Of a DNA stretch of 64,000 nt, positions 50,219 to 60,000 are shown in pieces (the stretch's first letter is position 1; the number at the start of each line of letters is the position of its first letter). The notes beneath the pieces are model-generated. The model was not told where the DNA came from. It ran no database searches and saw nothing but the letters and a program-made list of their open reading frames with translations. This stretch comes from Ciona savignyi (lineage: Eukaryota; Chordata; Ascidiacea; Phlebobranchia; Cionidae): NCBI GenBank assembly GCA_000149265.1, contig CH001355.1:1-64000 (forward strand), given 5' to 3'. The position numbers and the translations under genes are program-made.

Positions 50219-50953
50219 TACGTTCGGCCTGCAAAGTTTGCAAACTGAACCGTATTACCCAGTCATTGGTGAGAAGTTTCTCGCAGATTGCTGTGTATTA
50301 ATGATTAACCGCCTATGTACACCCAAGTAGTTAGCGTAAAACATTTTTTTGCAGTTCCGTTTTTTTTCTGCTTTTCATTTTTGTATTTCTGTAACTTTTT
50401 AAATTTAAGATATGCGATCATTATTCTATAGTGAGTTAGCGTTATTTTGTAGAAAGCTGAAATGTATATTTTTTAAGTTGATGCGTTCACATCGTCAAAA
50501 ATCACGTACACAAACATGTATTTCATTTTGATGTCAATGTTATCAAATCCGAAAATTTCCGAATTTTACGCAGGGCTGGAAATTAAATACTGCTACAAGT
50601 TTTAACAAATTAGTGTGTTTTAATACAATTTAATTTAAAAAAAGGAAACCTTTTTTGTAATAACCTATAGCATGTTTGGTTGTTAAAAAAAACTCTTTAA
50701 ACTCTTAGTTTTATTTAAAATATATTCTGCTCATTTCAAGATCGGAAAGGCTGAAGACTTCGGATATTTCTCGTCTCAGTTGTTTGAATGTCACCTTAGT
50801 TCATAGAATGAGATATTTGTATTTACACTAAAACAGTCTAGTAGTGTGGTAACATTATCGCATAGCAGCTAATCTAATTGTATTTATCTACCATTCGTGT
50901 TGCACTTTCAGAGAATTTGTGTTTTATAAGTGAATAGAATCTTCCGTTTGAAA
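50219..50953. promoter_or_regulatory. Divergent upstream region of CROT-like and 159-residue genes
   Basis: 735 bp separate the two divergent start codons, so both promoters must lie here or in 5' UTRs. AT-rich with no clear TATA assignment. The placement is an inference from gene layout, not from a recognised motif. Confidence 0.4.
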
Positions 50954-53900
50954 ATGTTTTTTTCACGAATCTCATCCGCGGTTACACGAGGACTCGCCAC
51001 CAATGCCTCCCGACAAGGTATGGGACTGATGTATGTGGAATACAGCTACCATAAACTTATTTAACTACTTCGGCTATGCATTTAAGTCATGATATATAGA
51101 TAGCCTCTTCTGTACATGTTGTCAATGTCAAGATTAAGCATGGTAATGACATGCACTGCAACTGTTCAAGGGTACATTTTCTGTAAAAATACTTAGTTTT
51201 GCAGTAAAATATGGGTTGCAGCCCAAATTAAGTTGAGCTGTGTGCATGCATTTGATCATGATTTGCCATACTTATATCGATGTGGTGTAAGCTTGTAAAG
51301 TCCGCATATTTTATTTTATAATAAAACAGTGATGCCGAGTTATTAACCAAGACCTGGCTTGATGTCTCCATGCACTTTTGCAGGGTTTCTTAAATCCACC
51401 ACCCAAAGTGTTGGCCGAAGGTTTATGAGCAGAAGCAATGCGGATATCAGCATGACAGAGACCGTGATGTGGCTTGTATTCGGTGGTGTCCCTTTCACTG
51501 TGTTTGTGAGCGACTCTTTTGCTTTATTAACCAACCTGTGATACCTCTTAATTACCAGCATTTTTCTCCAAAAGATTAAAACTATCCTGTCTATGTTTTT
51601 TCACCCAAGAAAATAATATATTTAAATTTCCCAAAATTTATAAAATAAGTTATAAAACATACAAATTGCCATTCCAAAATGCCATCCTGTTGCAGGGAAT
51701 CTACCAAACTGCACAAATCAAGGCAAGAGTTGAAGCTTACGATGCAGGGGAAATTGTTCCGATCAAGACTCTGAGCAACGATGAATGGTTGGAATTTAAG
51801 GAAAAAGTGAGATTTCCTTATTTTTTACTCCTTAATTTAAAGGTGGAATTTTGCCAATTTAAATGAGTGTTTCTTAAAAAAAACAAGTGACAAGAGTTTT
51901 TCGGGGAGGAAAATAACATTTGTTATAAATATTTTTATTAATTAGTATTAAAGAAAGCTTAGCATTAATGTCAACTTGTGGTTTTACCATGCGCTGGTTG
52001 TGTTAGTTTAAAGTCAGCGTCGTTTTGTTCCATTAATAATGGGTTTGAAGTAATTTGCACTGTTAGTTTTATGATGCTCATGATTTTATGCTCATATGCT
52101 TTATGTGTTTGCATTAATAATAAGGCTGTAGTTTGCACTCCGAGTTTGATACTCCTGATTCAACTCCGCAGGTGAAGGAACGGATGGCGTTGTTGGAAGA
52201 TGAGGATGAAGATGATGATGATGAAGATGAAGGTATATTTTTATTTTGCATGGAAATTCTCACCTTGTGGCCTATTATTTTGGGGCTCAAACATTTTAGG
52301 GCTTCTATCATATATATTTCCCATCAAGTTGTGGAATTATCGCGTACCAGTTTAAAAATATTTCACTGCTGAATAACAATCATCGTATTTAAAAGAGGAG
52401 CCATAAAGTAGTAATTAATTAACCTTTTTCTAAATGTAAATTACCAAGGTTCAAGTGTTATTTTAGGCTAATTTTGTTGAGGTTAGGACTAAATTTTACT
52501 ATAATTTGCATGCGATATTTCTAATTATTTCAGTTTGTTATAAACTCGTAGGAATTGTAGATATTCTATCTTTGCCAACTACAGTAATTTTGCATGTTTA
52601 GTCAATTATAATAAACCAATAAGCTAGCACATGTGCACGTGACAGACTGGTCAGGAAAATCTCATAGTTCAGTTATTGGATTTTTTGCTTATTCAAAATA
52701 CAGTAATTAAAAGAATATACTAATGAAAGAATAAAAAAACTTTAAACTGACTATCGTTATAGCACATTTTTGTGAAGGAAATTAAAGAAAATTAGGAAAA
52801 TAAACTAATGATATGGAACAAACGACTCGGCCTCGGCGTATTATGTAATCAGCGTAGATGGCAGTTTAGGCAGCAGCAAATGCAAAGACAAGTTCACTCC
52901 ATACCCAGGTAAGGTATGTATAATGATATGTGGTTCAGTATGTTGTTCTACAGGTAGTCTGTCACGTGCATGGCATGTCTGCTAATTCAGATCGATCCTT
53001 TAAATTCTCTTTACTGATACTGGTTTTCTGTGTCGTCATATCACAGGGCGATCTTGTCCTATTCCTGTGTAATGCCATCTTGTCCTATGGCGTTGGTGCT
53101 AGGGATGTCCTTTTCAAATATCTTTTGTTTTTAAAATCAGTAATTTCTAAATGCTCTGAAATAGATTTAATAAGTAAATAAAAAAAACTTAACTAATTTA
53201 AGAAAAAAAAATACAATTGCATGTAATTGTCATTTTTAATTATAATTAAATTGTTACCACTTTCTTTTAATCAAAATACATAAATGAAACTCCTTCTGTG
53301 CAACTTTGAGCACTAAATTAGAAATTTCTAGAATGAAAATTACAAATCATTTTTTATTTTGATTTTTTAATATGAAATCGACCTCTTAGTTGTCGAGTGA
53401 CATCACATATAAATTGGGTGGCCTCATGAGTGGCACATCATATACAACAGTGGTTGGTCGCTATACAAGACAAAATTTGCTCTGTAGCAACACTCTGTAG
53501 CACATAGGTTGGGCAAACCCCATAATTTGCATTTCTAATTAAGAGAATACACAACTGAAATGACAAAAACACATTTAAGAATAAAATTGAAATAAAAATG
53601 GTTTAATAATGCCCTCAAAAACTTTAAATACTCTGTGTAAGCTCCCATTGATCTGGATTAGCAGACAAACTAACAAACTTGATGTGGAGTTCATTTAAGT
53701 TAATTTCCCTCTGTGTGTGTGTTTAAGTTGCAATTTATTTGCAGAAGAAACTGCCGAACCAGAAGAAGCAACATCAGAGGAGGTTAGTAGTTATGTGGTT
53801 GTGTGGACAATATTATCATGGAAACTTTGTTTTTACTTTCTAACTCTTTAACACAAGTATTTGAGGCATTATCATTGAAAACTCAAAAAGATAATACTTT

Positions 53901-54711
53901 GACAAAACACCTGGTTTAATGCATTTTTTAAACACCTGGTTTAATGTGTCATTTGCATTAAAGCTTTGGATGATGCCGGTGCAGGTGCAACTAACATTTG
54001 TCCAGCTTATTTAGGTTTTGAATGGGAAAACGCTCTGCGCAATAACACACGGGCCATTGTCAGATTACCTCACGCCCACCGTCGGGTTACCAGAGCTAGT
54101 GTTGTGTATGATTGAGAAACCATGATCTTAATACAAAGACAGTTGTACACCCTTCTGTACATGTGCAATACATTTAAGATTGTTGTATAGTCCTTTTCCT
54201 TTAAATTGTAAACTGTGGAGTACAAATGTTGAGCGAATGTATCCCAGGAACCTGTGTCGGAAGTTGCTGATGACTCCAATCCTCTGCAACGTCAATCAGG
54301 GAAAGACACCATCATATTTGTTGGTGAGTTCATGGTCGTGGTGGAACTTTGTTTATGAGAATATTAAAACAAATTATTAACAAAAACTAAGCCAAATTTT
54401 GGAGAATTCCAGTTGTGACATTCGGGTCTGTGGTTGGGACACAGGAGTGTTATTATGCTAGGGTTTGTCAGATTGCATTTGCTCGCAAATTAAGCAATTT
54501 CCTTAATGTTTAAAGTTTGATAAACTGTCTTATTTAACACTTCAAATTAGGCCACTTTAAGTCCATTGCGTAGACAACCAAATAGCTAGCGGGATGTTTC
54601 CCCAAACTTTCTAATGTCGTTCCTTATTGTATATACTGTATAGTGTATACCAATGATATGACCATTGAGAAATGTAACATTTACACAATCGCTTTCCCCA
54701 CAGAGAAGTAA
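50954..54711 (+). CDS. 159-residue probable mitochondrial single-pass protein with acidic tail, seven exons
   Basis: Exons: 50954-51017, 51384-51505, 51696-51806, 52172-52232, 53745-53782, 54248-54323, 54704-54711, all GT/AG with agreeing phases (1,0,0,1,0,1); total 480 bases. The N-terminus MFFSRISSAVTRGLATNASR is Arg/Ser-rich without acids, like a mitochondrial presequence. One hydrophobic segment (MWLVFGGVPFTVF) is followed by a charged segment, then a long Asp/Glu tract encoded across exons 4-5 and the ending DTIIFVEK. Reading through the exon 2 donor (GTGAGC at 51506) instead stops after VSDSFALLTNL. AATAAA at 55110-55115. I do not recognise the family; a small inner-membrane complex subunit or assembly factor is a guess. 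A SINE fragment lies in intron 5. Confidence 0.7.
54008..54118 (-). repeat. SINE-A fragment (3' half) in an intron of the 159-residue gene
   Basis: Minus strand: AATGGGAAAACGCTCTG, CACACGGGCCATTGTCAG, CCACCGTCGGGTTACCAGAG, TTGTGTATGAT. The tRNA-like head is missing. Confidence 0.8.
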
Positions 54712-55577
54712 AGTTGCTCAAGATGAGTTATCCAAGACATTTCCTCAGTTGAAATTGTGCTGCAAATACCACGATAATCCGCTTGCTGTGAAACCTGTTA
54801 ATATAACGTGTGACGTAATAAACCATCTTTGGAGAAACGCGAGTGTTGTGTGGTTGATTCGGAGACCAAACACTTTTACCTTGGTTCCCAAGGTCGAATA
54901 AAATGTGCGAATTTTCTTAGGATAGAAATATGGAATTCCACGTTCTCAAAATCAACTGTTTATCAAATAAAAAACAAATTCCAATATGTTTACTTTCACT
55001 ATATTTTAACCACAAATCTAACTGTTTCTTTGTTTTCCAGATTAACTTCAGCTTTCTCCACCAATCCATTTTGAGTTCCCTGATTATTTGTAAATCTAGA
55101 TATTATTGAAATAAAACCAAAATTTAATTAACTTGTCCATTATTATTTGTTTGGAGAATAAAGATCGAACGTTCGTTAATACGTTGCTTTCTTTGTAAAA
55201 CGAGGAATTCTCGCGAATCGTCGGACTTGTTTTGTTTGCAGAATGTTTATTACCGACCCTCTGTAGGCCTACACCATGCATCCATAGTCCGCGTTTTGTT
55301 GCTAAAATAATTTATTCATAAGGCCACATATAAATTAAATAACCGCATGATGGCAAATCTATTATCTTTTCGGCAGCATTCATGACTGAGAACAACCCAA
55401 GGGTAAAATTTCATAAAATACTTATTTTAACAAGTCCGTGGAAACTGAACAAAGGTAGAAAATAGGACCCACGTTGTGTGACATTCCATTTGTTTCAATC
55501 CGTTGTACCGTTGGGCTGGAGCTGCGGCGGGCAGGACTGTACAAACAATTTAGATCTGTTAACCTTGTATAGGATAG

Positions 55578-55818
55578 GGTCTTCATGTTTATTCACTTGA
55601 GTGGGAAAATCAAAGGGGTTATCACATGGGCAATCAGCAGATCCTATCGCGCCCACCGTCGGGTTACCGGAGCTATTGCAATGTGTTGTATATGATAGAC
55701 ACGTTCCTTTAATTTAGTAGAACCAATTAATTCGCTGGTTTCAGGCAATTTTCGTTAAGTGCATTGCCCAGAGACACAAACGACTAGCTAGCGACCAATT
55801 TCGCACCTACAACCTTTT
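55578..55818 (-). repeat. SINE-A copy, left arm of an inverted pair
   Basis: Minus-strand copy running from GTGGGAAAATCAAAGGGG through CCCACCGTCGGGTTACCGG and GACTAGCTAGCGACC to the box B region (CGCACCTACAACCTTTTG). It is truncated in the tRNA-like head, where it meets the opposite copy. Confidence 0.9.
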
Positions 55819-56105
55819 GTCCGGCCCGGTGGTCTAGCGGTTAAGTGCGTTGCCTTTCAATCGAAAGGTTGCAGGTGCGAAACTGATCGCTAGCTAGTCG
55901 GTTGTGTCCTTGGGCAAGGCACTTTACGGATATTGCCTGAACCGAGCGGATTAGTTCTACCAAATTGAAGAAACATGTCTATCACATACAACACACTGCA
56001 ATAGCTCCGGTAACCCGACGATGGGCGCGAGGTGATCTGACGATTGCCCGTGTGATAACCCTCTAGGTTTTCCCATTCACGGGGATAAACATGAATATCC
56101 TATCC
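55819..56105 (+). repeat. SINE-A copy, full length, right arm of an inverted pair
   Basis: The best copy in the window: CCGGCCCGGTGGTCTAGCGG head, GGTTGCAGGTGCGAAAC, CTAGCTAGTCGGTTGTGTCC, GCACTTTACGGATATTGCCT, ACCAAATTGAAGAAAC, GCGCGAGGTGATCTGACG and the 3' end ACATGAATATCCTATCC. Length about 287 bp. Confidence 0.92.
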
Positions 56106-56365
56106 TTTCGGCTAAAAGGCGTCGCACTAAACCACACTTGTCCCTGTGGATGAGGCAACGCAGAGCGGTACAAGATGGTTTTTAAGCGATAAATTAGTTT
56201 GTTTGGCAAGTTCTTCGCCTTTCAAACGAAACTTTGTGGGTCGTAACTGATTACTGGCAAGACTAACTGTTGTGTCGTTAAGCATTCCATCGCCTGGAAA
56301 CCCAGTAGAAAGACGGATTCTACAAAACTGAAGCAACGTCTCAACCATAACGAACATACTATTAC
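56106..56365. repeat. Further SINE-A fragments, diverged
   Basis: A short minus-strand head (TTTCGGCTAAAAGGCGTCGC, 56106-56145) is followed by a plus-strand, strongly diverged body (CGCCTTTCAAACGAAAC, ACTAACTGTTGTGTCG, TCTACAAAACTGAAGCAACG). Confidence 0.6.
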
Positions 56366-56392
56366 ACTCCTGCACAACACAATTTTATTGAG

Positions 56393-56492
56393 ACAAGTTT
56401 TGAATCCATTATGGGCTCGTCACTGGGACCGTTTTTGCATAGTAGCTGGTATATGTATCGCTCGCGTTAACTATTCGATCAGACGATCGTAC
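56393..56492 (-). repeat. SINE-B copy, diverged
   Basis: Minus-strand family order: AAGTTTTGAATCCATTATGG, GCTCGTCACTGGGACCG, TTTTTGCATAG, TAACTATTCGATCAGACGAT. Confidence 0.6.
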
Positions 56493-57033
56493 GACAAGTT
56501 ACTCTAATACACAAGTAATTACCGATATACCACCCTGCTTATAAATAGCATACATGTTATTGGTGCATGCTACAAAACAATGTTTGAGGGGGTAATTCAA
56601 ATTCTATACAGATATTGCACGAGGGATACGTATATCCAAGTCTCCTAGCTCGGAAATTGAATATTCAGTTGACAGTTTACGGTCTGGTATTAAAACTTTA
56701 TATATTCATACCTGCTCGGTTAATGAATAATGCAACATGCGTAAGAGAGGAGAGTATAGTACTTAACGTACAAGTTAATAAGATAGAACTTCTTGTACAG
56801 GAAGGCTTGCTTAGTCGAACTAATAGCACTGTAAGAGCCATAAAGCTTGTAAGGCAGAACGGAAGTTAAAAGTATGTTTGGTCAATTAAACAATTTAGTT
56901 ATCTGAACAGCCCTGTCCAACGTGGTCGTAATTAACATTCATCAAAACAGGGATAATTACATCTCTACATAGTCGGCTGCTGAATTATTCAACGAGGGTT
57001 GGAATTGAATCGTATCATGATTAATCAGACAAG

Positions 57034-60000
57034 ATGGAAAAGCCAGGAAGCAACTCATACAGTTTGGAACCATCGGGTTCTATCGGTGAGGTCGAGACGG
57101 AACTTGGTTGTGGTCGGTGTAGGCATATTTGATCAGAAAATCAGCAGAATTCGAAAAAAGGAAAATAATTTCTCCTCAAGTAAAGTAAATAATATTGAGT
57201 TTACATTGCCCGATTCCGTTGCGGGTGGGTTTGGAAGCAAATCAAGTCGGTTTCCAGTTTTGCGTGGAGACCGAATTAGACGCGAATATTTAGCAAAACT
57301 CAGCCAAGGGAATGTGAAACAATTCTTTTGCGTCTCTTGTTTTAAACATTTGGAGCAATTCGCCGCAAGAGTAAAGCTGCCACAAATCGATTCAACACCA
57401 AACCAACGTAGCAAGCTCGCAGGACGAACTGGTAAATCGAGTGTATTTCCAAGACTGCCACAAACCAATAAACCAAGAGCGACATATTGCTCACTGGAAT
57501 CTGAGGAAAATTCATCTGAGGAAAACAGTGTTCTGTTCTTCGACGACGAGGCCAGCTTTAAATCCTCGGAGAGGAACTTTACAGAGGACTTAAAAGACAT
57601 TCTTCATCGCATCCCATCGCCCCTCACAACCACAGAATCCACCACAACCTGCAACCAGTTCGTGCTGAGACTTGACAGCAGTTTTTGGGAATCCGACGAT
57701 TGGGAATCGGACAACAAGACCAGGTCGAACCCCATCAGTTACAGCGAGGCGGCGATTCAAACTAACATGTCCTCGCTCATTCCAACTCATGTCGAGGAAG
57801 GTTTCCAGACTGAGGAGCCAACAAATGTGGCAGGTACTATTTGTTACTATTATTGACGACTGACCACTGGAATATAAATGACATGTCATCCTATTACACC
57901 GTCCTACGTTCATGCAAGCAAAATATACTCGTTGTTTTAGCTCCAAATCTGCACGTAAATAGTCAACATTTTTAAATTACAAAATTTAATGTTGTGTTTG
58001 TCTGTTAAACCTGTTAGTAAAATAAAAATTATTTAACCAAGACCTGATAAGTTATTAAAGTCTGCGCTTTACAACATAAACTGATTCGACACATTTGTTT
58101 CTAAATGATACAAATTTCGGGGATTCCCCATTATGCGAACAATTTCTTACATATGTTGACAGTTGTGAGAAGTCAACCATACGTTACTTTCTGTCCATAT
58201 AAAGATATTCTTATAACCAAAATTTGTATATAGAATGGGTTATATGAATCGGTGTCGCTAACTTTATTGCTTTGCTAACACTTTCAAACTTACAGACCAT
58301 AAAGTTACCAAGAAACCATCTACCAGATATGACGTTGATCGAGTTTCAACTCCAAAGAGCGAAAGGTCGCTGACCAAAACAAACCACATTCCACAACCCA
58401 GAACAATATCAACTCCAAACAAGTTGCCACCAATCTTCCAACCCCATTCCAGAAATCAATCTAGAAACAAATACCTCGCAAATTTAAAATCTAAACCTCG
58501 TCAAAGTCCAAGTTTACCGCGGGAACGAATCAAACCCGAAAAGTTTATTTCTCGTCCATTATCAAAAGCGACTATCATCGAAACCGAAGAGAAATTCGCA
58601 AATAAATTGTTGTCGCCGACATTAAAGAAGAATATTACTGATTTAATGAATGGGAAAGCCAAGCAATCGGAAGCGACCAGGAAACCTCTGGTTAAAGCAT
58701 CAACTCCACAAACCCGAGGTGAAGCCAGCAGGTAAGGAGCTCGGGTTAAGCAGCATTCGATCGAATTTAAATTTCAAACTTACAGATACTCTGTATGCAA
58801 TCCGTTCGTAATGACGGTTTGTTAAATTTAAATATGCGTGTTTTATTCTAGTGAACCACTTACATTCATGATCCCCGTCACCAAATCTGACAGAAAACTA
58901 AATAAAAGATACGTCTTTAATTTAAGATTTAAAAACGTCACGATTGTACAATATTTTATTAAAAATAAAAACTACAATTCTTTCTTTTTTAAACAAGTCT
59001 TTTAATCGACTGCTTTAAAACAGCACGTGGGGCTAGAGTTGGTCCTTACTACACCACGCCATCTATGGCTGTGTGATAATATAAATCACGTATGCTTGAC
59101 TGACTGTGGAATAATACACAGCGAAAACAATCAGGCCCGACCGATTAGCTACTACAGTATATTAATGTTTAATATAGATAATATGAATTGTTGATCGAAC
59201 TGTTTGACATTGAGAATTGAACCCGCTCGTTCTGGTTCTTACCACAGTGCACATCGATAGTTGTGCAGTACACTACATAACTATCGACATCTTTTTCTTT
59301 AGATTGCTACTCGCAAAGAACGACATTCTCCGAAGGAACAGATTTTTGCAAAAAGAAATTGACAACGAGAAACAAAATCTCAAAGAATTATTTCCACAAA
59401 ATGTCCTCGATAAAGCAAAGGAGGAAAACGATTCTTTAACATCGGAGCAAAACAAACTCGTTGATCTGGTGGGAAATTAGGAGCAGGATAATCATGTTTA
59501 TCCCCGTGAATGGGAAAACCAAGGGGGTTAACACACGGGCAATCGTCAGATCACCTCGCGCCAACCGTCAGGTTACCGGAGCTATTTCAGTGGGTTGTGT
59601 ATGATTCAGACGTTTTTTTAATTTGGTAGAACCCATCAATCCACCGGGTTCAGGCAATGTCCGTTAAGTGCATTGACTAAGGACACAACCGACTAGCTAG
59701 GGACGAGTGTCGAATCTGCAACCCCTAGACTGAAAGCCGACGTACTAAATCACCAGACTAATCTGTCGGATTTGTATTATGGAGCTGGGAAGAGGGTGGG
59801 CTGGTTTCACAAGATGAATCTGGAATCACATAAGGAGGGAGTTATGTGGTCTTGTGGTTCTAAGCGTATAATTAGGTCGATCCAGTACTGCGTAATTCTC
59901 TTACACGTTAATTATAAAATCAAAGTTTTACTCAACGGTGCCCCATTTATGTGAGTGAGCTGACTGTGAACACGTAGTGCTGAAGCGATATTTCAATGTT

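Noticed and set aside
51359..51541. 60-residue frame beginning upstream of exon 2 of the 159-residue gene
   Set aside because: It starts inside the intron and merges exon 2 with the following intron; the spliced model with phase-perfect junctions explains the sequence better.
52114..52311. Poly-serine frame on the minus strand
   Set aside because: It is the complement of the Asp/Glu-encoding GAT/GAA repeats of exon 4.
54665..54901. 78-residue frame after the last splice acceptor of the 159-residue gene
   Set aside because: The in-phase reading reaches TAA after two codons; the longer frame would need a different phase and shows no motif, so I treat it as 3' UTR.
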